A stretch of DNA of 64,000 nt, from NCBI GenBank assembly GCA_024743115.1, contig JANSXC010000017.1, positions 1 through 64,000 of the forward strand, read 5' to 3'. The notes under the pieces were generated by a model. It made no database searches, was not told the origin of the DNA, and worked only from the letters and a program-made list of their open reading frames with translations. The DNA is from a bacterium (lineage in GTDB: Bacteria; Planctomycetota; UBA1135; UBA2386). Below, piece by piece: positions 1-11,560 of the stretch; position 1 is the stretch's first letter; the number at the start of each line of letters is the position of its first letter. Position numbers and translations under genes: made by a program.

Positions 1-213
1 CTCGTCCCTGAGTACGACGTCGACGAGGAGGCGGAATCGGTCCTGCGCCTGGTCCACCGAGAAGTGTTTGAGCGCGAGCTGCAGGGCTGGCACACGGTCG
101 AAGAAGACTGGCCAAGCGATCGATCTCTCGCCGCCTTCAAGAGGTGGTTCCAGATCGAGATGCACACCGTCATCGAGGACTTGCTCGACTCGCCGCTCGA
201 AGACATCGAGTAG
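1..213 (+). CDS. Partial hypothetical protein (C-terminal 70 residues)
   Basis: Reading frame 1 is open from the window edge to a TAG at 211-213, so the start lies outside. The 70 visible residues are acidic and rich in Glu, Asp and Trp (for example GWHTVEEDWPSDRS near the middle and LLDSPLEDIE at the end). Codon use is GC3-rich and looks coding. I do not recognise the family. It is followed by a ParB-like remnant and a GIY-YIG protein, so it is probably part of the same accessory stretch. No function is proposed. Confidence 0.55.
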   Translation, partial: LVPEYDVDEEAESVLRLVHREVFERELQGWHTVEEDWPSDRSLAAFKRWFQIEMHTVIEDLLDSPLEDIE

Positions 214-363
214 CTGCCTTCCTGGCGTTGGCCGAGACAATCCGGGCGATCTCAGCCAGAACGCACCGGGTGACGCATCCTACTCGACGGGTTAGAATGC
301 GTCGGCCGAGCCATCCGTCCAAGCGCACCTCCAGGCGGCTCCCTGCCATGATGAGGTGCCGCC

Positions 364-843
364 TTGGAATCACCCGCTCCCGCGCCGATCGAGACCGTCG
401 AGATCTCGCGGCTCTACTGTTCGCCGACGAACCCGCGCCGCAACGACGAGGCGGTGCCGCACGTCGCAGCATCCCTACGCCGCTTCGGCTGGCAGCAACC
501 CATCGTCGCCCGCCGCTCGGGTGAGGTCGTCGCCGGCAACACGCGCCTGAAGGCCGCGCAGAGCCTCGGCATGACCGAGGTGCCAGTGTGGTGGTTCGAC
601 GGCTCGGACCTCGACGCAACCGCGTTCCAGATCGCCGACAACCGGTCGCACGAGTTCGCAGAATGGAACGACGCCGAGCTGGCGTCACTGCTCGAGCAGC
701 TTCGGCAGGAAGACTCGCTGGACGGCGTCGGCTACTCGGAGGACGACCTGGACGCACTCGTGCAGGAGCTGCGCGACCAAGAGGAGGTCGACAAGGAAGG
801 GAACAGGAGCATCGGCTACGGATCTCCAGCATCGATTGGCTGA
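364..843 (+). CDS. ParB/Srx-like N-terminal domain protein, probably truncated
   Basis: A 159-residue protein starting with TTG at 364. Residues about 10-110 match the ParB/sulfiredoxin-like nuclease fold: an N-terminal PTNPRRND segment, the hallmark GEVVAGNTRLKAAQSLG around residue 55, and an IADNRSHEFAEWND segment. In phages and plasmids this domain is commonly fused to an adenine-specific DNA methylase. Here the linker after DDLDALVQELRDQEEVD runs into an unrelated tail and a TGA at 841-843, and no methylase follows. It is therefore probably a remnant of a ParB-methylase fusion, or a free-standing phage-type ParB-like protein. It is not the chromosome-segregation ParB, because the CTP-binding and centromere-binding domains are absent. 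Confidence 0.7.
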   Translation: MESPAPAPIETVEISRLYCSPTNPRRNDEAVPHVAASLRRFGWQQPIVARRSGEVVAGNTRLKAAQSLGMTEVPVWWFDGSDLDATAFQIADNRSHEFAEWNDAELASLLEQLRQEDSLDGVGYSEDDLDALVQELRDQEEVDKEGNRSIGYGSPASIG

Positions 844-1010
844 TCTTGAAGCCCAGCCATCCGGGGGCGGCCGACAAGTAGTCCTTCGCCAACCTGTGAA
901 GGCAGCGCAATCGGGCTACACCGTTCCGGAAACGGGAGGATTCGCAGGCGCGGCCACACCGCCCGCTTCGGGTTGTTGCTTCCATCCCCATTGCGCAGAC
1001 TGGTCGAGCC

Positions 1011-1274
1011 ATGAAGCACGGAGATGAACAAGGGTGCGAGGTTCCCTCGCGTCTCCAACGGTGGACCGACGCTACCTACTCCGCGCTCGGCGGTTTCGCC
1101 TTCGGAGGCGTTGTTGGCTTCCTTCTTTTTGGCATCGGCGCGCAGCTTGCCGGCCGGCTCGACCCCATGATCGGCTTCGATCCGATCGTGATCGCCGGGT
1201 CGTTTCTTGGTGGCCTTGGCGGCGCGGCGCTCTGTATTCGAGCAGCCCTTTGGGAACCAAGGAGCCGCCAGTGA
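1011..1274 (+). CDS. Small membrane protein with two predicted TM segments
   Basis: An 87-residue ORF with an ATG at 1011 and no clear Shine-Dalgarno sequence. It has two hydrophobic, glycine-rich stretches (about residues 24-47, FAFGGVVGFLLFGIG, and about 60-80, IVIAGSFLGGLGGAALC) separated by a short polar loop, giving a helical hairpin topology. The N terminus is polar and the C terminus basic. I recognise no family. It sits between the ParB-like remnant and the GIY-YIG gene, on the opposite strand from the latter. The membrane-protein pattern makes it more credible than a chance ORF. Confidence 0.45.
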   Translation: MKHGDEQGCEVPSRLQRWTDATYSALGGFAFGGVVGFLLFGIGAQLAGRLDPMIGFDPIVIAGSFLGGLGGAALCIRAALWEPRSRQ

Positions 1275-1425
1275 TGGGAGGCAGGTCTCGGCTCGACGCA
1301 AAGTCGCAACCTGGCCGTCGCCTGCGGAAACAGGCACTTCCCCAATGCCCCGAAACCGACTGTCGTCATGCGTGGCCGCCAGCTCATCCCGCATGTCACA
1401 TTCGCAAGGAAATGGGACGGGATCG

Positions 1426-2268
1426 TCAGTTCGCGTTGAGACCGAACGCCCGAGTTCCGAGTCGGCTCTTCTGCATGCCCTCGACGCCGATCACCTCACG
1501 CTTCGCCATGGATTTTGGCAAGGTCCGAAGAATCGCAAACTGAAACGCGCGATGCCGCTCAGGGTGCTCGTGCAGCAGCACCTTGAGCTGGGCGTTTCCA
1601 CCGTGCGGCTTCCTGACATAGGTCGCCCACCGACCGAGTAGCCCACTCTCCCCGTAGGCCGACCCGACGTACTGATTGCCCGAGACCGTGTCGACGATCA
1701 AGTAGACGCCTGCGACAGCGCGCAGAGCCATGTGCCATGCTCGATTCGCGTCCGGGTTGCTCACGATTCGTTCCAGGCCATCGAAGGTCAGCAAGACATC
1801 GTCGTAGCCCGGGAACTCGGTGACGTAGCCTTTCGGCCGGATCTCGAGGACCTCCTTGGCGCACAGGTGCTGATGCCAGTTCCGCGTACCCGCGCCCCAG
1901 TCGATCACGAGGCGATCACGCAAGGGAGCGAACTGTTCCTGTGGCACCAGTTCGTAGCAGAGGTTTCCGCGTCCCATTTCGGGGTACGGGAACCCGCTCG
2001 GCCAAGGACCCCTGGAGCTTGACGAGCTTCCCACCAACGAGGCCCCGATGAACCGCGCCCGCGTCCGGCCTTCACCCATGAACGACAGGATCCCGTCGAC
2101 CCGGTCGAATACGGGAAGCCGCTGTCTCTCCTCGTACTCGCGCATGAAGCCGCGCCGCTCGATCAGCGGCAGGTCGTAGGCGCTACTCGCGTGCCGCACG
2201 AGCTTGATCTTCTTCTCGAGGAACTCCGAGTCGAACTGCGCGAGCACTGCCCTGAAGTCCAGGTCCAT
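1426..2268 (-). CDS. GIY-YIG nuclease family protein
   Basis: A 280-residue protein. The C-terminal part (about residues 183-270) carries the GIY-YIG signature in the order expected: GVYLIVD followed by QYVGSAYG, then GRWATYVRKPHGGNAQL, and later a VEGMQKSRLGTRAFGLN segment supplying the catalytic Glu and terminal Asn. The N-terminal 180 residues (VRHASSAYDLPLI, MGEGRTRARFIG, YELVPQEQF) form a separate domain of unknown role; free-standing GIY-YIG proteins with such an N-terminal domain occur sporadically in bacteria, often on mobile DNA. Activity on DNA is inferred from the domain only; the target is unknown. GC is lower than in the housekeeping genes to the right, consistent with acquisition. 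Confidence 0.8.
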   Translation of the reverse strand: MDLDFRAVLAQFDSEFLEKKIKLVRHASSAYDLPLIERRGFMREYEERQRLPVFDRVDGILSFMGEGRTRARFIGASLVGSSSSSRGPWPSGFPYPEMGRGNLCYELVPQEQFAPLRDRLVIDWGAGTRNWHQHLCAKEVLEIRPKGYVTEFPGYDDVLLTFDGLERIVSNPDANRAWHMALRAVAGVYLIVDTVSGNQYVGSAYGESGLLGRWATYVRKPHGGNAQLKVLLHEHPERHRAFQFAILRTLPKSMAKREVIGVEGMQKSRLGTRAFGLNAN

Positions 2269-2584
2269 CGACCGCAGACTCTACCCGCGCGACCGCTGGG
2301 CGCGCCGATGCCACGCAGCCGCGGCCGACTCCACAGTGTTCGAAGAGCGTCCTGATCGCTCCCCCCATTTCTGCTCTCGGGTTATGAACCCAACCCCCTG
2401 CTCTGAGACTCTCAGAGCATTTCGGGCCCAGATCGGCTCTCGACCTCTTAACCCGCCCGCCGGTCCAGCGGCACCCGCGACGAGCCCCACCACCGCATCC
2501 AACTACCGTCACCACACCTACGTGCGATCGGTACAGCAAGACGCCCCAAGGCCAAAAGCCTCAGGGCGTTCGCATTCCGACGAA
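2269..2584. other. Intergenic region with hairpin and tRNA-arm-like fragment
   Basis: No gene is supported here. It contains an 8-bp hairpin (GCTCTGAG at 2400-2407, loop ACT, CTCAGAGC at 2411-2418) without a T-tract. It also holds TCGGGTTATGAACCC at 2377-2391, which matches 14 of 15 bases of the tRNA-fMet anticodon arm at 2618-2632. No D-arm or T-arm accompanies the fragment, so it is not a second tRNA gene. Confidence 0.4.
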
Positions 2585-2661
<77 letters not shown>

Positions 2662-2756
2662 TCGCGGACGGAGGAAGATAGCGTCGGCTCGGCTCAGCAC
2701 AAGCTCTTTTCCTCGGGGCCTTTTGCACCAGTTCTGCCGGGGCCGGGGCCGCGGCG

Positions 2757-5651
2757 TTACTCGGTCTTGCCGCGGAGGGCTTCGAAGCGGGTGCGGAGGT
2801 CGGCGGGGCAATCGTTGGTGCGGAAGAGGGCCTCGTGCTGGCGGAGTTCGGCCAGGACGGTCGGGGCGTTGGCCTTGTCCAGGTTGAGGGTCGTGGTAGC
2901 CCAGTCGAGGAGGCGTTCGCGGAAGACGGGGTCTTCCTTGGCGGTGGCTTTGCGGGCGCGGTCGAACAGCTGCTGGGCGGTGCGGGCGTCGGTCTTGACG
3001 AGGGCCTTGGCGATGCTGTGGACGACGGCGATGGCGCGGGGTGGCAGGGCGCGGGACTGGTCGCGGGCGGCGAGTTGGATGGCCGCCTCCGCGGGCTTGC
3101 CGGTCTGGAGGAGCGCTTCGGCGGTGAGCAGCCGGACGGCATCTTGCTGCTCGCTCGTGAACCGGACGCCACCTTCCTGATCAGCGCTCGCGAGCCAGTT
3201 CGTCGCGCGCTCGACGACGCGCTTGTAGTGACCACCGACGAGTTCGACCTCGAGCAGCAGGAGACGATGGCCGGCCCGGTCGCGGCGCTCGGTCTCGGGC
3301 ACGGACGCATCGGCGAGCGCGCCGAACGCGACCCAGACGCCGTTGGCCTCGGCCTTGAGCTCGGGGGTGCTGCCCCACCACTGATCCGCTGGTTTCAACA
3401 TCGCGGCGTCGATCAGCAGCTGCATCGCCCAACGGGCGCGGGCCTGCACCGCCGCATCACCGGACTGGATGCCGCCCGCGAGTTCGACGGCGTTGTGCTG
3501 ACGATTGAGCAGGTGCAGCGCCACGTCGCGCCGGCCGAACGCAACCAGCTCCTCGCACGCCGCGAGCCACGGCCCGTTGGCGGCGTTGTCGTGCCCCGCG
3601 ATCTGGAACAGCGCCGCAAGCAGCGGTTCCTCGCGGAACTGATGCGCTGCCGGAATCGCGCCGTCCTTGCCGAGCTCGGCGAGCACGTGACGAATCGCGC
3701 CGATCGCGCGCTCGGACATCTGTGGCTGCACGCCGCAGAGCACCATCGTCTCGGCGAACACCCCGAGCACCTGACTCTTCTTCTCGACGCCGAGCCGCGC
3801 GCGCAGCGCCTTGATGGTCTCGGCTGGCCGCACCTTCGCGAGCTTGCCGAGCGAACGCGCTGCCTGCTGCCGCACCTCGTCCTCGGGGTCGCCGAGCAGC
3901 TGTGCCAGCGCCTCGTGCCGGCGCGGGATCACGCCGGGGTCGTTCCAGCTGCGCAACCGCAGGATGCAGCTCGCGCGGAACGCGCTGTCGTGCTGTGGAT
4001 CGCCGGCAAACTGCAGCAGCAGTTCGAACACTTCGGGAACGCGCTGCTCCGCGCCATCCGCCCCGACCACCGCCGGGCTCAACGCGAGCGTCAACGCCGG
4101 ATCGCGCAGCCGCGCGAGATCCTTGCGGGTCCAGATCGCGCGAATGAGATCGATCCACGCCGCCTTGTCCGCCGCCTTGGGCCCCGGCGCCAGCCAGCGC
4201 GGCGCCTGGCGAGCCGACAACGTCGCCAGCGCGGCCGCGATGCGGCCGGCAGCGGGCCCGCCCTCGTCGACCGCACGCCGCGCATACTCGACGATGACCT
4301 GCCGCGCCCCCGCACTCGGAAACCGCCGCAATCCACGCAGCGCGGCGATCTGCTCGCGCACCGAACTCTGCTGCAACTGCGCCAGTAGCCCGGCCTCGAT
4401 CGCGTTCGCGAGCTCGGCCTCCTCAGGGCGCGCCGTGTAGGCCGCGACCTCGAGCAGCAGAGAGCGCCGCGCCTGGTTGGCTGTCGGCACCTGCTTCCAC
4501 CGCTCGAGCAGCGCCCGGCAGAACGCCAGCCGCTGGGCCTCTCCCGCTGCCGGCACACGTTCTTTGAGCGCGTCACGCAACGCCACGAGACAGGCGCCCT
4601 GAAGAGCGTCGTCGGCGACGAGCGTTTCGCGGCCGATCGCGCGCCAGTTGATGCCCGGGCTCGCATCGGCGTAGGCCAGCACGACATCGCGCGCGCGGGC
4701 CAGGCGGGCCAGGTCACGCTCGCGCTGCACCTCGCCGATCCGACGGGCACCCGCGCGCGCCGCCCTCTCGGCGATGTCCGTGTAGGTCATCTCGCCGTGC
4801 TCGCGCAGCCACTCCTCGTATTCCGCCAACGTCTTGAACTCACGGCCACGGAACGTCAACAACCGCAGCGACGCACGCGCCGCCCGCCGAACGAGTGCAT
4901 CCGGGGCCTCGACGTGCGCGGCGAGCACGCGGCCGAGATAGAGGTTCTGCAGATCCGCGATGCAGGCGAACAGCGCGGGCGCGTCGCAGTTGCCGGCAGT
5001 GAGCAGGTGGCGCGCCGAGTGCTCGAGTTCGCGAACGGGAACCCGCTGCAGCGCCGTGCGCGCCGCACGCCGCAGTTCGACGAGCGCAGCCGCCTCGCCC
5101 TTGCCCCACCAGGTCGTCGCGGCATCGAGGTAGGAGTTGAAGATCTGTCGGCGCGCCGCGGTCTCGGCACCGCCGAACTGCATCGAGTCCGTCGCGAGCA
5201 GGTGGCGCCCGAGCGCGCGCAGGATCGTCAGCCGCAGCGCATCCGGGTCCTGCTCGTTCACGAGTTCGCGACTCAGCACGCGATGCGCCTCCGGGTCCGG
5301 CATCGCAAGTAGCCGCTCGACCGCGGTCTCGCGCGCCTCGCGACCTTCCGCACCAGGACGACGCAGGTCGGCGCGCAGCTTGTCGATCTCGTTGGGATCC
5401 TTACCGCCCTGCCGCCTACCGTTCTGGGGACCGCCCTTCTGCGGGCCACCCTTCGGCGTTTGCGTCGCAGGGTCGCCGTGCGGGCGAGCGCCCGCGGGAA
5501 CCTCACCGGCAGTCCGGTCTTCGCCAGTTGGATGACCGGCAGTCGGATGACCGGCAGTCGGATGACCGGCAGTCGGATGACCGGCAGTGAGGGCGGTCGC
5601 CAGCAACAGGGCCATCAGGGCTGCTGTCACCGTCGATCCGAGCCTCATCAT
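2757..5651 (-). CDS. Exported HEAT/alpha-solenoid repeat protein
   Basis: A 964-residue protein beginning with a Sec signal peptide (MMRLGSTVTAALMALLLATALTA). Directly after it come four copies of the pentapeptide TAGHP, then a Gly/Lys/Pro-rich linker to about residue 85. The rest is helical, with HEAT-like units such as DPEAHRVLSRELV and GDPEDEVRQQAARSLGKLA (about residues 585-605), and TPR-like helices towards the C terminus (LLTAEALLQTGKPAEAAIQL). No catalytic motif is visible, so a scaffold or protein-binding role in the periplasm is inferred. It is followed on the same strand by nothing close, and the tRNA-fMet gene lies about 95 bp beyond its stop. Confidence 0.8.
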   Translation of the reverse strand: MMRLGSTVTAALMALLLATALTAGHPTAGHPTAGHPTAGHPTGEDRTAGEVPAGARPHGDPATQTPKGGPQKGGPQNGRRQGGKDPNEIDKLRADLRRPGAEGREARETAVERLLAMPDPEAHRVLSRELVNEQDPDALRLTILRALGRHLLATDSMQFGGAETAARRQIFNSYLDAATTWWGKGEAAALVELRRAARTALQRVPVRELEHSARHLLTAGNCDAPALFACIADLQNLYLGRVLAAHVEAPDALVRRAARASLRLLTFRGREFKTLAEYEEWLREHGEMTYTDIAERAARAGARRIGEVQRERDLARLARARDVVLAYADASPGINWRAIGRETLVADDALQGACLVALRDALKERVPAAGEAQRLAFCRALLERWKQVPTANQARRSLLLEVAAYTARPEEAELANAIEAGLLAQLQQSSVREQIAALRGLRRFPSAGARQVIVEYARRAVDEGGPAAGRIAAALATLSARQAPRWLAPGPKAADKAAWIDLIRAIWTRKDLARLRDPALTLALSPAVVGADGAEQRVPEVFELLLQFAGDPQHDSAFRASCILRLRSWNDPGVIPRRHEALAQLLGDPEDEVRQQAARSLGKLAKVRPAETIKALRARLGVEKKSQVLGVFAETMVLCGVQPQMSERAIGAIRHVLAELGKDGAIPAAHQFREEPLLAALFQIAGHDNAANGPWLAACEELVAFGRRDVALHLLNRQHNAVELAGGIQSGDAAVQARARWAMQLLIDAAMLKPADQWWGSTPELKAEANGVWVAFGALADASVPETERRDRAGHRLLLLEVELVGGHYKRVVERATNWLASADQEGGVRFTSEQQDAVRLLTAEALLQTGKPAEAAIQLAARDQSRALPPRAIAVVHSIAKALVKTDARTAQQLFDRARKATAKEDPVFRERLLDWATTTLNLDKANAPTVLAELRQHEALFRTNDCPADLRTRFEALRGKTE
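5530..5589. repeat. 15-bp minisatellite, four near-identical copies
   Basis: The unit GGATGACCGGCAGTC is repeated four times in tandem inside the HEAT-protein gene, encoding TAGHP pentapeptides on the minus strand just after the signal peptide. Near identity at DNA level means recent slippage expansion. Confidence 0.9.
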
Positions 5652-5913
5652 CGATTCGCTGCCTGCCTCTCGTCGCTGCCTGGGGCACCCGTCGGTGCCC
5701 GACCATTGGAATCCGACCCACCGAGCGGGTCCTGGGATCCGCCCCTCGTGACCATACTAACCGCGCGCCGCCGCCTGCCACCATCGGCAATCGCTGCCCT
5801 GCTTCGTTAGCGGGAACAGCGAACGAACGTTGCGCACCAAACCTCCCGGGAGCGGCCCGGGGTTTCGCAAGCGCTACGTGGCAACATGCCGGGTCGCGAG
5901 CTCGATTCGCGAC

Positions 5914-6456
5914 TCAGCCGGCCCCACCTCGTCGGTGGCAAGCCTGAACGATCGCCGCGGCAACAGTGGCCGGCGCCGCGGCCGAACTGTCGATCACGAA
6001 TCGCGCAGCCAGTGCGTAGTACGGCTCGCGTTCGGCTGCGAGCCGGTCGAACTCGGCAGCCGGATCGAGCTCGGTGAGCGCCGGGCGGCGCGCGCCGTCG
6101 GCAGCCAGCCGGGCCAGCGCGACCTCGCGCTCGGCGCGCAGCCAGACCACGAACAGCGGCGCCTCTGCCGCCCCCGGCTGCAGCGCAGCGCGCACGGCCG
6201 GGATGGTGACCGCGCCCCCTCCCGTCGCAACCACCCGGTCACCGGGTGCGGCGAGCAGGGGCAGCAGGATGGCTTCCTCGACGCGGCGGAACTCGGCCTC
6301 ACCGACCCGGGCCAGGAAGTCACCGGCCGGCTCACCGACCTGCTCGGCCAACAGCTCGTCCGCATCGACGAACTCCCGCCCCGTCGCTGCGGCGAGCGCC
6401 CGCCCGACCGTCGTCTTGCCGACGGCGCGGAGTCCGATGAGCACGATCGCGGTCAC
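5914..6456 (-). CDS. aroK: Shikimate kinase
   Basis: A 180-residue protein of normal length for the family. It phosphorylates shikimate at the 3-hydroxyl using ATP, the fifth step of the shikimate pathway, in the cytoplasm. The P-loop GLRAVGKTTVGRALA lies at residues 8-22, the substrate-binding DAD motif near residue 33, FRRVEEAIL near 58, the ATGGGAV segment near 77-83 and an adenine-binding region later. The lid is represented by ARRPALTEL near residue 123, where the conserved RPLL is replaced by RPAL. It sits 6 bp downstream of tyrS on the same strand, so the two are probably co-transcribed. Another small NMP-type kinase is unlikely given the GGGAV motif. Confidence 0.93.
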   Translation of the reverse strand: MTAIVLIGLRAVGKTTVGRALAAATGREFVDADELLAEQVGEPAGDFLARVGEAEFRRVEEAILLPLLAAPGDRVVATGGGAVTIPAVRAALQPGAAEAPLFVVWLRAEREVALARLAADGARRPALTELDPAAEFDRLAAEREPYYALAARFVIDSSAAAPATVAAAIVQACHRRGGAG

Positions 6457-6462
6457 GGCGCC

Positions 6463-7674
6463 TCAGGCGCCGGCGACCACGATCTTCGCCGCCTTGCGCT
6501 TGCCGACCTGGAGCACGTAGTCACCCGGCGCGAGCCCGTGCTTGGGATCCTTCATGACCGCACCGTCGATCCGCACGCCGCCACCCTGCACGAGCCGCCG
6601 ACCTTCGCTGTTGCTCGCGCACAGCTTCGCGAACGTCATGGCAGCCGGCAGCCAGATCACGCCGTCCTTGAGCTGATCGCTCGGAACGGTGAACTCGGGC
6701 AGATCGTCTGGCAGCCCACCCTGCTGGTGCACGCGGTCGTATTCCTTGCGCGCCGCCGTTGCCGCGTCCTCGCCGTGGTAGTCCGCGACGATCGCATGCG
6801 CGAGCGCGAACTTGGCCTCGAGCGGGTTGCCCACCAGCTCGGCGATCCGTTCGTTCGATACGTCCGTGAGCAGGGTGAAGTACTTCTCGAGCAGGTCGTT
6901 CGGAACCTTCATCACCTTGCCGAACTGCTCGGAACTCGACTCCTGCACGCCGATGTAATTGCCGAGCGACTTGCTCATCTTCTGCGTGCCGTCGAGCCCC
7001 TCGATGATCGGCAGCGTCAGGCAGATCTGCGGCGTCTGACCCTGCTGCCCTTGCAGGTCGCGACCGACGAGCAGATTGAACAGCTGGTCACTGCCGCCGA
7101 TCTCGACGTCGCACTGCAGCTCGACGGAGTCCTGGCCCTGCAGTAGCGGGTACAGAAACTCGTGCACGGCGATCGGCCGCTGTTCCTTGTAGCGCTTGCT
7201 GAAGTCGTCACGCTCGAGCATGCGCGCGACGGTGTAGCGGCTCGCGAGCGTGATGCAGTCCATGAACGACTGCTCGTGGAACCACTCGCCGTTCTCGCGT
7301 TCCTCGATGTTGTCGGTGTCGAGCACCGCACCGATCTGCTCGCGATAGGTCTGCTTGTTGGCCTCGACCGCCTCGCGCGTCAGCGCCGGCCGCGTCTTGT
7401 TCTTGCCGCTGGGATCACCGACCATCGCGGTCGCCGTGCCCCACAGCACGATCACGCGGTGACCGAGGCGCTGGAAGTCGCGCAGCTTGCGCAGCGGCAC
7501 CGTGTGGCCGAGGTGGATATCGGGCGAGCTCGGGTCGATGCCGAACTTGACGCGCAGCGGCGTGCCGGTCGCACGACTCTTCTCGAGCCGCTTTTCGAGA
7601 TCCTCGCGATCGACGAGGTCGACCACGCCACGTTCGATGATGGCGAGCTGCTCTTTGGCGGGAAGGAAGGTCAC
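6463..7674 (-). CDS. tyrS: Tyrosyl-tRNA synthetase (TyrZ-like)
   Basis: Class I aminoacyl-tRNA synthetase charging tRNA-Tyr. The HIGH motif appears as HLGHT near residue 54 in GIDPSSPDIHLGHT, the KMSKS loop as GTQKMSKSLGNY near residue 235, and an S4-type RNA-binding domain fills the last 65 residues (LVQGGGVRIDGAVMKDP). GGSDQLFNLLVGRDLQ is the tyrosine-pocket helix region. I chose the GTG at 7674 (403 aa, starting VTFLPAKEQL) because this matches where the family begins. The ATG at 7710 would add 12 residues and overlap the upstream lipoprotein gene by 26 nt. From the GTG the gap is 10 nt, so the genes are probably an operon with aroK. Confidence 0.95.
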   Translation of the reverse strand: MTFLPAKEQLAIIERGVVDLVDREDLEKRLEKSRATGTPLRVKFGIDPSSPDIHLGHTVPLRKLRDFQRLGHRVIVLWGTATAMVGDPSGKNKTRPALTREAVEANKQTYREQIGAVLDTDNIEERENGEWFHEQSFMDCITLASRYTVARMLERDDFSKRYKEQRPIAVHEFLYPLLQGQDSVELQCDVEIGGSDQLFNLLVGRDLQGQQGQTPQICLTLPIIEGLDGTQKMSKSLGNYIGVQESSSEQFGKVMKVPNDLLEKYFTLLTDVSNERIAELVGNPLEAKFALAHAIVADYHGEDAATAARKEYDRVHQQGGLPDDLPEFTVPSDQLKDGVIWLPAAMTFAKLCASNSEGRRLVQGGGVRIDGAVMKDPKHGLAPGDYVLQVGKRKAAKIVVAGA

Positions 7675-7684
7675 GTAGCGGTAA

Positions 7685-8782
7685 CTAACGGCGCGTGTTC
7701 CACCACGCAAGCCACGCCTCGCGATCGCCCTTCGGAACGTTCGCGCCCGTCATCTCGCGTAGCGTCGCCATGGCGACCATCGCGCGGGACTCCGGGGCAT
7801 AACGGATCTCGTCGATCAACCGCGTGATCGCGGCCTGGCGATCCGGCCCCTTGGCAAACATGCCGGCGAGGAACACGTGCGGGAAGTGCTGACGGTCGCC
7901 GAGCCGCAAGGCCTCCCGCAGCGTCGCCAGCGGCTTCGCTGCGATCGGCTCGTAGCCGGCGGGCCACTGCGTCACGGAGAGCGCGGCGAGCGCCCGTCGC
8001 CGGATCGGCGCGCGGACCTCGCCGTCCCGAACGAAACCGTGCAGGATGTCGATTCGGAAGTGCACCACGCGGCGCACGGCCTCGCCCGCCTCGACCGTGA
8101 GCTCGAACGGCAGGACGAGCGGTTGATCGCCCACGAGTTCGACCGCGGCCGGCAGCACCTCGGGCTCGTGGCGGCGGTGACTCTTGCGGTTGCCGTCGAC
8201 GTAGGTGTCCTCGTAGGTGATCGCCAGCACGAACGCGATCGGGTCGTCGTCACCCGCACCGCCGAGGTGGATGGGACGCATCATCGGCGGCAGCGCGAAC
8301 TCGACGCGCAGCGGGGCACCGATCGTCGGCGGCGGCGCTGTGCCAGCCGCCGCGTCGGCAGCGACGTCGCCGTCGGCGACCGCTGCCGGCACGAGCTTCA
8401 GCGTCGCGCTCGCGGCCGCATGTTCGAGGAACTGCAGACCGTGTCCGACTGCGCGGTAGCCCGCGAGGCGGTCACTCAGCCACTCCGGCAGGCCAGGTTT
8501 CTGGTACGAGTCGAGCAGGTTGAACAGCACCGCGACGTCGCGATCGTCGACCGCCTCCTGCATGCGTCGCAGGATGCCGTCGTAGAGCTGCATCAGCGCC
8601 ACCTCTTCCTGCGAGACGGGCGGCTTCCCGAGCGGAATCGTCTGCGAGACCGCGAACTCGGGGATCTCGAGGTTGTCCTCGAGGAGCGGGGCGTCCTCGT
8701 AGACGGTGACGCAGCTGCTGAGCAGCGTCACCGTCACGACCGCCGCAATCTGGCGGAGAGAACGCCCCGGGGAATCGATCAT
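7685..8782 (-). CDS. Lipoprotein of unknown function
   Basis: A 365-residue protein from the ATG at 8782. This start gives a lipoprotein signal peptide, MIDSPGRSLRQIAAVVTVTL with lipobox LLSSC, and is preceded by GGAGTGATCTCC. Starts further upstream would run through the S1 gene in a Pro/Lys/Arg-rich frame typical of a shadow. The mature part has no recognised enzyme motif; it alternates beta-rich segments (LRVEFALPPMMRPIHLGG, VRRVVHFRIDILHGF) with a helical C terminus that ends DREAWLAWWNTRR, a pattern seen at the ends of HEAT-like proteins. It lies 7 bp after rpsA and 10 bp before tyrS, so it is embedded in a housekeeping operon. Outer-membrane or periplasmic anchoring is inferred. Confidence 0.75.
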   Translation of the reverse strand: MIDSPGRSLRQIAAVVTVTLLSSCVTVYEDAPLLEDNLEIPEFAVSQTIPLGKPPVSQEEVALMQLYDGILRRMQEAVDDRDVAVLFNLLDSYQKPGLPEWLSDRLAGYRAVGHGLQFLEHAAASATLKLVPAAVADGDVAADAAAGTAPPPTIGAPLRVEFALPPMMRPIHLGGAGDDDPIAFVLAITYEDTYVDGNRKSHRRHEPEVLPAAVELVGDQPLVLPFELTVEAGEAVRRVVHFRIDILHGFVRDGEVRAPIRRRALAALSVTQWPAGYEPIAAKPLATLREALRLGDRQHFPHVFLAGMFAKGPDRQAAITRLIDEIRYAPESRAMVAMATLREMTGANVPKGDREAWLAWWNTRR

Positions 8783-8789
8783 GCGGAGA

Positions 8790-10724
<1,935 letters not shown>

Positions 10725-10771
10725 GCAATGAAAAGGGGTTGTTGAGAGAAACGGGAAACACGAACAAACGA

Positions 10772-11556
<785 letters not shown>

Positions 11557-11560
<4 letters not shown>

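Larger units (their letters stand above)
1..2584. other. Putative accessory island abutting tRNA-fMet
   Basis: This stretch holds a partial unknown ORF, a truncated ParB-like protein, a small membrane protein and a GIY-YIG protein, with loose spacing and visibly lower GC than the housekeeping genes to the right. It ends at the 3' end of the initiator tRNA gene, the usual insertion point for tyrosine recombinases. A 15-bp near-copy of the tRNA anticodon arm (2377-2391, one mismatch to 2618-2632) lies inside it. No integrase or far-end attachment site is in the window, so the mobile origin is inference. Confidence 0.35.

Noticed and set aside
2377..2418. Possible second tRNA-Met gene
   Set aside because: Only an anticodon-arm-like hairpin is present; D-arm, T-arm and acceptor stem cannot be formed.
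2835..4388. 517-codon plus-strand ORF opposite the HEAT-like protein gene
   Set aside because: Arg/Gly/Leu-rich translation without domains, exactly antiparallel to a well-supported gene. GC-rich genomes produce such antisense ORFs.
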